Positions 18,002 to 26,475 of a stretch of DNA of 64,000 bases are shown piece by piece. The stretch lies in contig NZ_JALCZU010000002.1 in the NCBI RefSeq assembly GCF_023522835.1, positions 531,111-595,110 of the forward strand, given 5' to 3'. This stretch comes from Oceanobacillus saliphilus. GTDB taxonomy: Bacteria; Bacillota; Bacilli; Bacillales; Amphibacillaceae. The position numbers were made by a program, and so were the translations under genes. The notes under the pieces are model-generated. The model saw nothing but the letters and a program-made list of their open reading frames with translations, was not told the DNA's origin and ran no database searches. The stretch's first letter is position 1. Each line of letters starts with the position of its first letter.

Positions 18002-18652
18002 TCAATTATTAAGCTTTCTAAATGAACGATAATGGTTCACTACAGATTTCACTTTCTCACTTATAGGCATATTGTCCCGTAGATAGATTGCTTTATCAAG
18101 TATTGTGTCTGTATTTCGTTCATATTTACTGGAATAAACATGTAAAACGGATGGTAATGCCGGAATCTCTAGCCATTGTATGAGTGCTCTCACGAAATCT
18201 CCTGCATAAACTGCTGTTTCTTTGAAATAATCTGAAGTAAAAGGAATAAATTCATTTAATAGGAAAATTCCTTCCTCGTTCATAGGCATCCATTCACCAA
18301 AAAGTAAAGGAACCTTAATTATTGTACAACTACCGTGTTTTATCAATCTGATTTGCTCTGTTCTGGGATTAATGACGAACAGCTTTCCTACCTTTTGATT
18401 TAGTTTATGCTCATAATCACCTGCTATAATTCCAATATCATATGTTTTATTTTCATCCGGAGCGATCATTGTAAAGGAACTGTTTCTTCCAAAGAATAAA
18501 CTGAGGTCATCCTCCATCAGCATACTTTCGTTATCTTGAGAATGTCCTTTTTCATTTCCGGCTATTCCTCGAACGTTATAGTCATTTTCGAGGAGTACAT
18601 TTACAACATGGTAACCTAGCCATTGGTTACAATTAACAACGAGAACAGACAT
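18002..18652 (-). CDS. NAD(P)-binding Rossmann-like protein of unknown function
   Basis: A 216-residue cytoplasmic protein. The start MSVLVVNCNQWLGYHVVNVLL resembles the first beta-alpha unit of an extended short-chain dehydrogenase/epimerase, but the glycine-rich loop is degenerate (NCNQWLG). A later VPLLFGEWMP and the FVRALIQWLE helix fit sugar-epimerase-like proteins. No YxxxK catalytic pair is visible, so it may bind a nucleotide without being an oxidoreductase. It lies upstream of med on the same strand with a 95-bp gap, and divergent from yjzD, the same place as the B. subtilis gene yjaU. I would not transfer the name without a search. Confidence 0.6.
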   Translation of the reverse strand: MSVLVVNCNQWLGYHVVNVLLENDYNVRGIAGNEKGHSQDNESMLMEDDLSLFFGRNSSFTMIAPDENKTYDIGIIAGDYEHKLNQKVGKLFVINPRTEQIRLIKHGSCTIIKVPLLFGEWMPMNEEGIFLLNEFIPFTSDYFKETAVYAGDFVRALIQWLEIPALPSVLHVYSSKYERNTDTILDKAIYLRDNMPISEKVKSVVNHYRSFRKLNN

Positions 18653-18839
18653 TTAGAATTCTCCTTCATTTACATTTTTTATTTTATGACATGCCTTTTA
18701 ATTCTAAAAAGATTTTGGTAAGATAGTAAAGATGGGTAGATAAGAATCGTTCTGACAAGAAAATAATGTTACAATTAAATGAGACAAGTATTCATTTTCA
18801 ATCAGTTATAATAGAAATAAAAAGGTGAGGTGTTTTGAC

Positions 18840-19019
18840 ATGCGTTACATAATGACATTTATCTGGTCAGTATTAATAGCTTCAGCAATATCCTACGTTT
18901 TAACAAGTATGGCTGGCGAACCTTTCGTAATGGGAGACGCATTGGTGCTTGCTGTTCTCTTCACATTAACAGCGATCATTACGGGCGAAGTCATTTTGAA
19001 ACCAGAAAAAAATAATTAA
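18840..19019 (+). CDS. yjzD: Small membrane protein YjzD (DUF2929)
   Basis: A 59-residue protein with two transmembrane helices (IMTFIWSVLIASAISYVL and ALVLAVLFTLTAIITG) separated by a short loop containing GEPFVMGDA, which matches the DUF2929/YjzD family. AAAGGTGAGG precedes the ATG at 18840. A TATAAT is visible at 18807 without a clear -35. Function is unknown; neighbours are as in B. subtilis. Confidence 0.82.
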   Translation: MRYIMTFIWSVLIASAISYVLTSMAGEPFVMGDALVLAVLFTLTAIITGEVILKPEKNN

Positions 19020-19021
19020 AG

Positions 19022-19068
19022 AAAAACCCTTGCCTTTTCAGCAAAGATGGCAAGGGTTTTCATTTTTA
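19022..19068. terminator. Bidirectional terminator between yjzD and the 19066 gene
   Basis: Twelve-bp stem AAAACCCTTGCC / GGCAAGGGTTTT, flanked by A-run and T-run, so it can serve both convergent genes. Confidence 0.85.
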
Positions 19069-19398
19069 ATACCAAGGCAGAATACTTAATGCTGCGAGTG
19101 CCGCCAGGGGAAGTACCAATCGTCGGAATCGGCGGCGTGGTCTGCCAAAGGGCGGATAACCATAGCCAGGAAAGCCGTAACCTGGATAACCGTAGCCGGG
19201 ATAACCGAAAGCCCTCATATCACCATAATCCTGTTCACCCGATTCGGGGCTATCCAAAGGCACAGCAAAATAAACGTACTCATCATCCAATCCTGTAATA
19301 ATTCCATCAAATTGCTCACCATCTGTCGTTTGTGCAAGAACATAAGAATGCATATGGTTTTTACAAAGTTCATACATATGTTTTGTATCATGATTCAT
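19066..19398 (-). CDS. Unknown protein with small beta-domain and PGYGY repeats
   Basis: A 110-residue protein I cannot assign. Residues about 1-50 (HMHSYVLAQTTDGEQFDGI, then ITGLDDEYVYFAVP) look like the bent beta-strands of a small Sm/SH3-like barrel. After an acidic linker come five tandem copies of the type GYPGYG/GFPGYG (about residues 64-83), then a basic Arg-rich patch and a hydrophobic tail ending ILPWY. The order barrel, Gly-Tyr-Pro repeats, basic patch and hydrophobic tail suggests surface or spore-coat association, which is only inference. GAGGAGGGTGAG precedes the ATG at 19398. Confidence 0.7.
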   Translation of the reverse strand: MNHDTKHMYELCKNHMHSYVLAQTTDGEQFDGIITGLDDEYVYFAVPLDSPESGEQDYGDMRAFGYPGYGYPGYGFPGYGYPPFGRPRRRFRRLVLPLAALAALSILPWY

Positions 19399-19721
19399 TT
19401 TTCTCACCCTCCTCACCATCAGCCTATTCAGTGGGCTATAGGTTGGTGACTTGTATAGCGGATAATGCGAATTTTCACTTTGGGGGTAAATTGTTCGTTA
19501 ATCCGTTAACAAAGGAAGAACCCAATCATTAGAATTTTTTCATCCCCCTCCTAAACTTTATCAAGTTCACGAACTTTTTAAGTGGGACATAAACCACTAA
19601 AAGTGATTTACTAACATTTTTGCTTCCTGTTGATTTTTGGTTATACAGATTTAAGCTGACAATACGACGTTATTGCAACGTATATGGATGTAGAGAGTAA
19701 AAGAATTAAGGAGAGAATACA
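19399..19721. other. 323-bp spacer before uppP
   Basis: No coding frame with a ribosome binding site. It must contain promoters for both flanking divergent genes, but no clear pair of boxes was seen. A short dyad AAGTTCACGAACTTTTT lies near 19562-19579. Confidence 0.4.
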
Positions 19722-20549
19722 ATGGATTTCTTAAGTGAATTATGGACAATCATACAATACTTTATATTAGGGCTAGTACAAGGGGTCACAGAACCAATTC
19801 CGATTTCTTCCAGTGGTCATATTATGATTTTCAGAGAACTTTTTGGGATAGATACGCCGGGACTATCCTTTGAAATATTCGTCAATTTTGCATCGTTACT
19901 TGCCATATTGGTTATTTATCGAGAGGATATTATCCGTTTAATAAAAAATGGTTGGCTCTACATCACTAAAAAAGAAGAAGCCGCAAAAAGCGATTTCCGA
20001 TTCATCATCTACCTGATTGTTGCAACCATCCCTGTCGGAGTCATTGGTGTACTGTTCGGGGACGCTATTGGAGCAGTTATCAATGAAAATGCGATGAATG
20101 TAGTCGGGGTTACTTTGCTGATCACAGCAGCTGCTGTATGGATGATTCGTAACCTTCGTGGTAAGAAAAATGATGGTGATCTGTCAATGAAAGATGCATT
20201 AATTGTTGGGTTTTCCCAAGCAATTGCAGTTACACCAGGTATCAGCAGATCTGGAGCAACCATCGTTGCATCGATGCTTGTTGGAATGAGACAGGAAACA
20301 GCACTTCGTTTCTCTTTCCTTCTGTATATTCCAGTCAGTCTTGGAACTGCAATTCTTGAAATACCTGCAATTGTAAATGATCCGTCATTCAGTACATTAT
20401 GGATTCCTTATGTAGTTGCATTTATCACAGCGTTTATCGCTTCTTACTTTGCACTAAGATGGTTCATGAATATCATGGCAAAAGGAAACTTAAAATATTT
20501 CGCTTATTATTGTTTGGTAGTTGGTTTATTAGTAATTTTCTTCCTGTAA
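19722..20549 (+). CDS. uppP: Undecaprenyl-diphosphatase UppP (BacA family)
   Basis: A 275-residue integral membrane phosphatase that dephosphorylates undecaprenyl pyrophosphate, recycling the lipid carrier for peptidoglycan synthesis; overproduction gives bacitracin resistance in relatives. Signature blocks are present: the N-terminal [14 protein letters not shown], with EP-I where many homologues have EFLP, and the second motif [14 protein letters not shown]. About eight hydrophobic segments are seen. AAGGAGAG precedes the ATG; a terminator follows. It is transcribed alone. Confidence 0.93.
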   Translation: MDFLSELWTIIQYFILGLVQGVTEPIPISSSGHIMIFRELFGIDTPGLSFEIFVNFASLLAILVIYREDIIRLIKNGWLYITKKEEAAKSDFRFIIYLIVATIPVGVIGVLFGDAIGAVINENAMNVVGVTLLITAAAVWMIRNLRGKKNDGDLSMKDALIVGFSQAIAVTPGISRSGATIVASMLVGMRQETALRFSFLLYIPVSLGTAILEIPAIVNDPSFSTLWIPYVVAFITAFIASYFALRWFMNIMAKGNLKYFAYYCLVVGLLVIFFL

Positions 20550-20558
20550 GATATCATT

Positions 20559-20591
20559 AAAGGCTGCCTTAGGAATGAAGGTAGCCTTTTT
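20559..20591 (+). terminator. Terminator of uppP
   Basis: AAAGGCTGCCTT / AAGGTAGCCTTT stem followed by TT, starting 10 bases behind the stop. Confidence 0.85.
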
Positions 20592-20670
20592 GTTAGTGAT
20601 TCAATCATGTTGTTAACTAGATAATTAGGAACTTATGCAGATAGAGATGTTTTATACTACTTCTAGTAAG

Positions 20671-20722
20671 CAAACAAAAAAGCTTTTCTCAAAAGTTAAT
20701 CACCCTTCTAAGAAAAGCTTTG
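20671..20722 (-). terminator. Terminator of yitW
   Basis: Minus-strand arms AAAGCTTTTCT / AGAAAAGCTTT, then TTTTTG, 11 bases after the yitW stop. Confidence 0.8.
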
Positions 20723-20732
20723 GATTAAATGG

Positions 20733-21044
20733 TCAATCCGGAATTCCTAATGCAATTTTTGCATAGCGAGACATTCTTTCTTTGCCCCATGGTGGACTCC
20801 ATACTATATTTACATTTGTTTCTTTTACTTCAGGAATATCAGCAAGTGCATGTTTAATATCTGCTTCAATATGAGCGGATAATGGACATCCCATTGCTGT
20901 AAGAGTCATCGTTACATCACAGACTCCTTCATCGTTCAAATCTACATCATATATTAATCCCAGGTTGACAATATCAATCCCCAGTTCGGGGTCAATAACA
21001 TTTTCAAGGGCTCCCATCAGGTATTCTTTTTGAGATTCTTCCAT
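20733..21044 (-). CDS. yitW: Iron-sulfur cluster assembly factor (MIP18/DUF59 family) YitW
   Basis: A 103-residue DUF59 protein related to SufT/PaaD, helping deliver Fe-S clusters to target proteins. The conserved core is clear: NVIDPELGIDIVNLGLIYDV near the start, then VTMTLTAMGCPLSAHI, whose Cys is the expected functional residue, and NIVWSPPWGKERMS at the end. Normal length for a single-domain member. The neighbours yitV and yitU match B. subtilis. Confidence 0.92.
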   Translation of the reverse strand: MEESQKEYLMGALENVIDPELGIDIVNLGLIYDVDLNDEGVCDVTMTLTAMGCPLSAHIEADIKHALADIPEVKETNVNIVWSPPWGKERMSRYAKIALGIPD

Positions 21045-21130
21045 ATTATTTACCTCCTATCATGTCCTACTTCTATTTAAACATAAATTATACTTTTATT
21101 AAATAATTTGTATTCAATTTACATAAGTTA

Positions 21131-21892
21131 TTATAAATGTGTGTCAAACCACTTTACTGTTTCAAGTACAGCATAGCGGGTCACTTTATGGTCGGTGTTT
21201 GGTTCTTTAATAAAGCGAATGTTTTCTTTATTCGTATACAGTTCTATTGCCTCTTCGAAAAAAGTGTAGGAATGATCAAATGGGACAACGGAATCATTTT
21301 CACCATGCCAAAATAGTAAAGGCCGCTCATGAAGTTTTTCCGGTTGTAATGATAAATCCATTTCTTCCAGACGTTCATACATGCTTTCAATCATTTCATC
21401 GGTTACAGGAAGATTACCCATCTTCTTAAAGCTTTCGACTAATGTTTTAGCAAATGTAGTTATTTTTGGGGAACCCATCAGGATTGCTGCAGTTTTAATC
21501 CATGGGTACTGTGTAAGAGCTGCAGATGTTGTAATTCCTCCCATACTGGTTCCCGCCACTGCAAATCGTTCATCCAGAAGTAATTGGTTCTCATCGAGAT
21601 AGTTTTTAATCATTTGCAGTTCTTGTACGTTTTGCATCACTATTTCCCAAAAGGAAATCTGTTTTTTTAACGTGGGAACGTCCGGCTCTCTTTCACCATG
21701 ATACATACTGTCCGGCAAAATCACGCGGTAACCTTTCTCCGCTAACAAATATGCTAAGGGCAGGTTATGTTCTTTCGCACTAGTGAAACCATGATAAAAA
21801 GTAACTGTAGGAAGGGCTTGATCTTTTTTATCATTATCTAAGATGATTAAGCAAGGTATAGACTGTATTTTTTCCTTATATATTCCAATCAT
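21131..21892 (-). CDS. yitV: Alpha/beta hydrolase YitV
   Basis: A 253-residue alpha/beta-hydrolase of the prolyl-oligopeptidase-like esterase group. The nucleophile elbow GTSMGG carries Ser116; FYHGFTSAKE forms the oxyanion region, HGENDSVVPF holds the acid, and His in NTDHKVTRYA completes the triad. Substrate unknown. No signal peptide. GAGGAG lies 12 bases before the ATG, somewhat distant. It is upstream of yitW on the same strand (86-bp gap) and divergent from yitU. Confidence 0.88.
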   Translation of the reverse strand: MIGIYKEKIQSIPCLIILDNDKKDQALPTVTFYHGFTSAKEHNLPLAYLLAEKGYRVILPDSMYHGEREPDVPTLKKQISFWEIVMQNVQELQMIKNYLDENQLLLDERFAVAGTSMGGITTSAALTQYPWIKTAAILMGSPKITTFAKTLVESFKKMGNLPVTDEMIESMYERLEEMDLSLQPEKLHERPLLFWHGENDSVVPFDHSYTFFEEAIELYTNKENIRFIKEPNTDHKVTRYAVLETVKWFDTHL

Positions 21893-22029
21893 TCAGTTAG
21901 TCATCTCCTCAACTGTACATGTTACCTTCTATTTTAAATGTCTTGTCGGCTGACTGCAAACAATGTAGTTATATATTGCTTTACATATACAACAATAATT
22001 AATAAACTAAACAAAGATGGGGTGAATTT

Positions 22030-22866
22030 ATGAAAAATGAAAAACATTTAATCGCATTAGATTTAGACGGTACATTATTAACAGATAATAAAGAAATTAG
22101 CAATCGGACAAAGCAGACCGTTTTAACTGCAATGAAGGAAGGACATGTTGTAGTAATTGCAACTGGCAGACCTCATCGGGCAAGTATCGACTATTATAAG
22201 GAACTTGGACTTAATACACCGATGGTCAATTTCAATGGCGCATTAATTCACCATCCAAGTGATCGGACATGGGATTTCGCCATGCATACTCCAATGCCAG
22301 TTAAAACCGCACATACCATTATCGACGCCTGTTATGAACTGAATGTAAATAATATACTTGCAGAAGTCATGGACGACGTATACCTTGATACTTTTGACAG
22401 GGATATTATTGATATTTTCCAGCAGACAAAAAATGAACCTCCCTTCATTATTGGAGATTTGAAACAAAAATTGACAGAGGACCCTACCTCTGTACTTATC
22501 CATCCAAAAGAAGATCATATTCACGAATTAAGAAGTCATTTGAATGATTTTCATGCTGAAATCATCGAGCACCGTAAATGGGGAGCTCCTTGGAATATCA
22601 TTGAGATAATTAAAAAAGGAATGAATAAAGCTGTTGGACTTAAGAAGATTGCTGACTATTATAACATTCCACAGAATAGAGTCATTGCTTTTGGTGATGA
22701 GGACAATGATCTTGAAATGATTGATTATGCCGGAGTAGGTGTAGCAATGGGAAATGCAATCAGTGAACTTAAATCCATTTCCAAGCATCAAACCCTTACA
22801 AATCAGGAGGATGGCATTGGAATTTTCCTCGAGGAGTATTTGAATATCAAGGTAAAAACGGTATAA
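22030..22866 (+). CDS. yitU: HAD-superfamily Cof-type phosphatase YitU
   Basis: A 278-residue HAD hydrolase of the Cof subfamily. Motif I is ALDLDGTLLT near residues 9-18, motif II is VIATGRPHRAS, motif III the Lys in GMNKAVGL, and motif IV is FGDEDNDLEMI. Cap type C2 is in the middle. B. subtilis YitU has been reported to dephosphorylate a flavin precursor; other Cof proteins act on sugar phosphates, so the substrate here is open. GGGGTGA precedes the ATG. A terminator follows. Confidence 0.9.
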   Translation: MKNEKHLIALDLDGTLLTDNKEISNRTKQTVLTAMKEGHVVVIATGRPHRASIDYYKELGLNTPMVNFNGALIHHPSDRTWDFAMHTPMPVKTAHTIIDACYELNVNNILAEVMDDVYLDTFDRDIIDIFQQTKNEPPFIIGDLKQKLTEDPTSVLIHPKEDHIHELRSHLNDFHAEIIEHRKWGAPWNIIEIIKKGMNKAVGLKKIADYYNIPQNRVIAFGDEDNDLEMIDYAGVGVAMGNAISELKSISKHQTLTNQEDGIGIFLEEYLNIKVKTV

Positions 22867-22914
22867 TCACCATTTGTTACCTGCAATAAAAAAAGAAATC
22901 TGTTTCATACTATT

Positions 22915-22945
22915 AGTGAACGTAACCCACGTTCACTTTTGTTTT
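22915..22945 (+). terminator. Terminator of yitU
   Basis: AGTGAACGT / ACGTTCACT stem followed by TTTTGTTTTG. Confidence 0.85.
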
Positions 22946-22999
22946 GCTTTACTTCAGCAACTGTTTGAGGAATTCTTATTCTCCAGGGAGGTTTTCGTC

Positions 23000-23149
23000 T
23001 TGGGCAAGCGGAGTAAATCAAAGCGTTTTAGTCATCAAGGTGCCACTGCGGTAAAAAAGCACGCAGAGATTTTCACCTACCGTTCCACATTAGCTGAAGC
23101 GGAACGCAAACAAGGTGAAGCTGATAATCATACTGTAGGAGGGTTTTAA
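23000..23149 (+). CDS. Small basic protein, TTG start
   Basis: A 49-residue frame starting TTG at 23000, eight bases behind GGGAGG. It begins MGKRSKSKRFSHQG, is strongly basic in the first half, and ends EADNHTVGGF. The longer upstream frame has no ribosome binding site and runs through the yitU terminator. It abuts the next gene, which begins right after its stop, so they look co-transcribed. The composition (basic, Gly/Ala/Ser, no hydrophobic core) is like small spore proteins, but I do not recognise a family. Confidence 0.6.
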   Translation: MGKRSKSKRFSHQGATAVKKHAEIFTYRSTLAEAERKQGEADNHTVGGF

Positions 23150-23344
23150 TTGCAAAATAACCTATTCGAAAGAGCCAGAGATGCCGTAACAAATATGATG
23201 AATATGCAAGGCCAAGCCAGCCAACAGGATCAGCAGGCTGCACAGAATGCGATCCAGTCAGCATATCAAGATGCTACGCCTGAAGAACGAAATCAATTGC
23301 AACAACTTGAACAACAGTTGAAACAGCATAACCAATTACAATAA
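23150..23344 (+). CDS. DUF3813 family small protein, TTG start
   Basis: A 64-residue, Gln-rich, helical protein (NLFERARDAVTNMMNMQ..., NAIQSAYQDATPEERNQL). It matches DUF3813, a small protein family I know from this yit neighbourhood of Bacillus, function unknown. It starts with TTG at 23150, seven bases after GTAGGAGGG. No membrane segment. A long hairpin terminator follows about 56 bp later. Confidence 0.75.
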   Translation: MQNNLFERARDAVTNMMNMQGQASQQDQQAAQNAIQSAYQDATPEERNQLQQLEQQLKQHNQLQ

Positions 23345-23400
23345 CCTGGAATGTTTCATGCGATCGCTGGATCATCGTTAAGATGAAAAGGGTTTGCCAA

Positions 23401-23456
23401 AAAAATGATCTTCTCTCGTCATATTATGCGATGGGAGATCATTTTTTTGCTTTTTA
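23401..23456 (+). terminator. Terminator of the DUF3813 gene
   Basis: About 20-bp stem built from AAAAATGATCTTCTCTCGTC and its near-complement GATGGGAGATCATTTTT, ending in a T-rich tail. Confidence 0.9.
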
Positions 23457-23512
23457 AAAATAAGCTTTTCTGATACTATATAGATAAGTATGTAGGATGA
23501 GGAGGAATATAA

Positions 23513-23776
23513 ATGGGAATCCGCGTGGAAGCAACACCTAACCCGAATGCAATGAAATTTACAACAGATAAAGTAATCTTCGAAGGTACAAGCAGTGTTT
23601 CCGTTATGCCCGGCGATACAAGTGAATATGCAATCATGAACGATTTAATGAAAATTGAAGAAGTTGATAATGTTTTTGGATATCAAAACTTCATCACTGT
23701 CAATAAACAGTTTGATGCAGAATGGGATACACTAAGCCCTAAAGTATTAGAAGTATTTGAGCAACACGGATATTAA
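23513..23776 (+). CDS. NifU N-terminal (Nfu_N) scaffold domain protein
   Basis: An 87-residue stand-alone Nfu N-terminal domain. The family opening is clear (EATPNPNAMKFTTDK), followed by ...MNDLMKIEEVDNVFGYQNFITV. The C-terminal CxxC NifU domain that binds the Fe-S cluster in full Nfu proteins is missing, so it cannot be a scaffold by itself; a helper or regulatory role with the DUF59 protein YitW nearby is possible but unproven. GAGGAGG precedes the ATG. Confidence 0.85.
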   Translation: MGIRVEATPNPNAMKFTTDKVIFEGTSSVSVMPGDTSEYAIMNDLMKIEEVDNVFGYQNFITVNKQFDAEWDTLSPKVLEVFEQHGY

Positions 23777-23850
23777 TTTTTATATAAGTAGTAGGTGATG
23801 ACGAATCGCACACCTCTTGGGAGGACTACTTCACGTTCTGAAGGCATCTT

Positions 23851-23892
23851 AAAAAGGGACAGAATGGAAAATTCATTCTGTCCCTTTTTTTA
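23851..23892. terminator. Bidirectional terminator between the Nfu_N gene and ipi
   Basis: Perfect stem AAAAAGGGACAGAATG / CATTCTGTCCCTTTTT with A-run and T-run, between convergent genes. Confidence 0.9.
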
Positions 23893-23929
23893 TAACCTTT
23901 TTCGACAAAAATCAGGGAGTGACAGGCAC

Positions 23930-24358
23930 CTATTCGCCGATATCGATTGGTATATAATTTGGGTTTACCATTTGATTATTTTCATCTTTTCCATAGAGCG
24001 TGATGATTGGGGTATCTTCTTTCCCTTCGATAATGACTGGCAGTTTTTCATTAATTTCAAATTTCACCCAGCCTCCTGGTGCCACTTCATTCAGTGGGAT
24101 ATTCTTTTCTTCCATTAAAACATCGTCACCTTGATCGATCACATAAAAAAACTGATCTGTAGTAGTGGATGCTTCACCAGTTAAAAGGAATTCTGCGCCC
24201 TCCACCTTTACATCAATGTTCTGAAACATAACCGAAGCAGCATTCTCTGTACCTACATTATCGTTATTATCTACTGCAGGACTGTTGTTGTTCCTATCGT
24301 TATCTCCACAGGCAGCGAGCATGAATAGTAGCACTACTATCATCATCATATATTTCAT
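23930..24358 (-). CDS. ipi: BsuPI-domain proteinase-inhibitor-like lipoprotein
   Basis: A 142-residue protein: signal peptide MKYMMMIVVLLFML ending in lipobox LAACG, an Asn-rich spacer (NDRNNNSPAVDNND), then a BsuPI-type beta domain (ADVKVEGAEFLLTG-like block, PLNEVAPGGWVKFE, TPIITLYGKD). B. subtilis Ipi, encoded beside yitT, inhibits an intracellular serine protease and has no signal; this version appears to be exported and lipid-anchored. The start at 24358 has AAGGAGAG; the frame upstream runs into yitT. Only 16 bp separate it from yitT, so one operon. Inhibitor activity is inferred from the family. Confidence 0.8.
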   Translation of the reverse strand: MKYMMMIVVLLFMLAACGDNDRNNNSPAVDNNDNVGTENAASVMFQNIDVKVEGAEFLLTGEASTTTDQFFYVIDQGDDVLMEEKNIPLNEVAPGGWVKFEINEKLPVIIEGKEDTPIITLYGKDENNQMVNPNYIPIDIGE

Positions 24359-24374
24359 TTGTTTTCTCTCCTTA

Positions 24375-25217
24375 TCAGTCACGTCTGAAAAATCCATATA
24401 CACCAGCTGTCTCAATTATATTGGTGAATGCATTCGGATCAATTTCATGGATGATTTTCTCCAAATCATAAAGTTCGTAGCGCGTAATAACAAGATACAT
24501 TAAGTTCTTATCCGCTTTCGTATATGCTCCCTTCGCAGGCAGAATTGTTATTCCACGCACCATTTTTTTGTGAATAGCTTGTTGTAATTCATCTGCTTTT
24601 AATGTAACAATCATGGCAGTAACTTTCTCATGTCTTGTATGAATGGCATCAATCACACGGGTCGATACATACAGCGTTAGCATCGTATAGAGCGCATTTT
24701 CCGGTTCATAAAAGACACCGGCAAGCACGATGATCACTGCATTCATAATTAAAAAGTAGTTCCCAATTGGCTTATCATTAAGACGGGATAAAATCATAGC
24801 CACAATATCCATCCCCCCTGTGGATGCACCGATTTTCAGTGACAGTCCTACAGCCACTCCAGCGATTACCCCACCAAACACAGCATTAAGCATAATATCA
24901 TTTGAAAGAGCTATTACCGGAATAATTTGCAAAAATAGTGAAGTGAAGAATACGGAAATAATACTGTATATCGTAAAACCTTTCCCTACTTTGTACCAAC
25001 CTATTAATAAAACAGGAATATTCAGCAGGAGCAATAATATTCCTGTACTAATATTAAATCCGATGAAGTCGTTGAACACACTGGCCATAAGCTGTGCTGC
25101 CCCTGTGAAACCACTGGCATACACATTCGCCCCAATCAGAAAGAAATTAAGGGAAATTGCATTTAACAACGCACCCAGAATGACAACGATGATTCGTTTT
25201 GCTTCCATCATAAACAT
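24375..25217 (-). CDS. yitT: YitT family membrane protein (DUF161/DUF2179)
   Basis: A 280-residue membrane protein with five to six helices in the first ~200 residues, including GLSLKIGASTGGMDIVAMIL, a conserved family block, and a C-terminal soluble DUF2179 domain (TRHEKVTAMIVTL, GITILPAKGAYTKADK, LMYLVITRYEL). Function unknown. AAAGGAGGT lies before the ATG at 25217. It is first in an operon with ipi and divergent from degV. Confidence 0.92.
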   Translation of the reverse strand: MFMMEAKRIIVVILGALLNAISLNFFLIGANVYASGFTGAAQLMASVFNDFIGFNISTGILLLLLNIPVLLIGWYKVGKGFTIYSIISVFFTSLFLQIIPVIALSNDIMLNAVFGGVIAGVAVGLSLKIGASTGGMDIVAMILSRLNDKPIGNYFLIMNAVIIVLAGVFYEPENALYTMLTLYVSTRVIDAIHTRHEKVTAMIVTLKADELQQAIHKKMVRGITILPAKGAYTKADKNLMYLVITRYELYDLEKIIHEIDPNAFTNIIETAGVYGFFRRD

Positions 25218-25326
25218 GGAAAATACCTCCTTTACACATTTTTACTATTCTAACTATTACTTTGACTAAAATTCTAATTACCTTTAAACTGAATATAATA
25301 AAGTAAATTAGAATGCAGGTGATAAA

Positions 25327-26193
25327 ATGACTATTAAAATTCTTGCTGATAGTGCAAGTGATTTGTCAAAGAAATATTATAACGAATATAACATTGAAAT
25401 GGTACCATTAACTGTTCGTTTGGATGGTAAAGACTATCAGGATGGACAAACAATCGATCCAAAAACAGTGTACGATTCCATGAGAGATGGTCAGTCACCG
25501 AAAACGTCTCAAGTATCTCCTCAACTATTTGAAGCTGTTTTCACTAAATATGCAAAAGCAAACGAACCGCTCATTTACATTGCTTTTTCATCAGAACTTT
25601 CAGGAACATACCAGACTGCCAAAATGATGTTACAGGATGTTTTAGAGACTTATCCTGATGCCCCCATTCATATTATCGACTCAAAATGCGCATCCATTGG
25701 TTGTGGTCTTGTTGCCATTCACGCTGCAAAACTTGCCAAAAATGGGGCATCTGTTGAGGAAGTCATGGAAGCAGCCACCTATCAGGCAGCGCATATGGAA
25801 CATATTTTTACCGTTGATGACCTCGAATACTTATATCGTGGAGGACGCGTCAGCAAAACAGCGGCATTTGTTGGTACATTGCTGAAAATTAAACCTTTGC
25901 TCCATGTGGAGGACGGCAAACTGATTCCACTGGAAAAAATACGCGGCGCAAAGAAAGTATTACAGCGTATGGTTGAGGTTATGGAAGAACGCGGCACTGA
26001 TTTTAAAAATCAGACGATTGGGATCAGTCATGGTGATGCTCCCGAAAAAGCAGAACTTCTTGCTTCCATGATTAGCGAGAAATTTGGTGTCAATCAGGAT
26101 GATATCATCATTGATATGGTCGGGGCAACTGTAGGCTCCCATGCTGGTCCCGGAACGATTGCTTTATTCTTCTCGAATAAACCAATAAAATAA
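25327..26193 (+). CDS. yitS: DegV family fatty-acid-binding protein (YitS)
   Basis: A 288-residue DegV protein. DegV/FakB proteins hold a fatty acid so that FakA can phosphorylate it. Blocks seen: the N-terminal KILADSASDLSKKYY, the ligand-loop PKTSQVSPQLF, FSSELSGTYQTA, and the C-terminal VGSHAGPGTIALFF. Normal length. No FakA is in the window. Gene order with yitT and ipi is as in B. subtilis. A terminator follows. Confidence 0.9.
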   Translation: MTIKILADSASDLSKKYYNEYNIEMVPLTVRLDGKDYQDGQTIDPKTVYDSMRDGQSPKTSQVSPQLFEAVFTKYAKANEPLIYIAFSSELSGTYQTAKMMLQDVLETYPDAPIHIIDSKCASIGCGLVAIHAAKLAKNGASVEEVMEAATYQAAHMEHIFTVDDLEYLYRGGRVSKTAAFVGTLLKIKPLLHVEDGKLIPLEKIRGAKKVLQRMVEVMEERGTDFKNQTIGISHGDAPEKAELLASMISEKFGVNQDDIIIDMVGATVGSHAGPGTIALFFSNKPIK

Positions 26194-26199
26194 TAATTT

Positions 26200-26238
26200 A
26201 AGCCTGTTATCCTACTTCATATGGGACAGGCTTTTTTT
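26200..26238 (+). terminator. Terminator of the degV gene
   Basis: AAGCCTGT / ACAGGCTT stem followed by TTTTT. Confidence 0.85.
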
Positions 26239-26475
26239 AGTAGTTAAGAAAACAATAAGTACAACTAAGGCTTTCATCTTAAGACTTGTGACAACCAATT
26301 TTTCTATTGCAATTAATCCTGATCGTGATAAATCCAGTACGATATTCGGTTCCCCGAAACATGAACTCCATAACCTTTTTATTTTTTCCAACATTTTCAT
26401 TTCAAATGTGTAACAATTTCATTTCATTCTCGTCTAAGTGATTAAACAATTATATTTTGAAGTGAGGTGTACGTA

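Noticed and set aside
18781-18812. Complete promoter for yjzD
   Set aside because: TATAAT is good but the only -35-like box is 20 bp away and poor.
25255-25326. Clear sigma-A promoter for degV
   Set aside because: TTGACT and TATAAT are present but 26 bp apart, and no other -35 fits.
26212-26400. Minus-strand 62-residue ORF
   Set aside because: No RBS and it contains the degV terminator hairpin.
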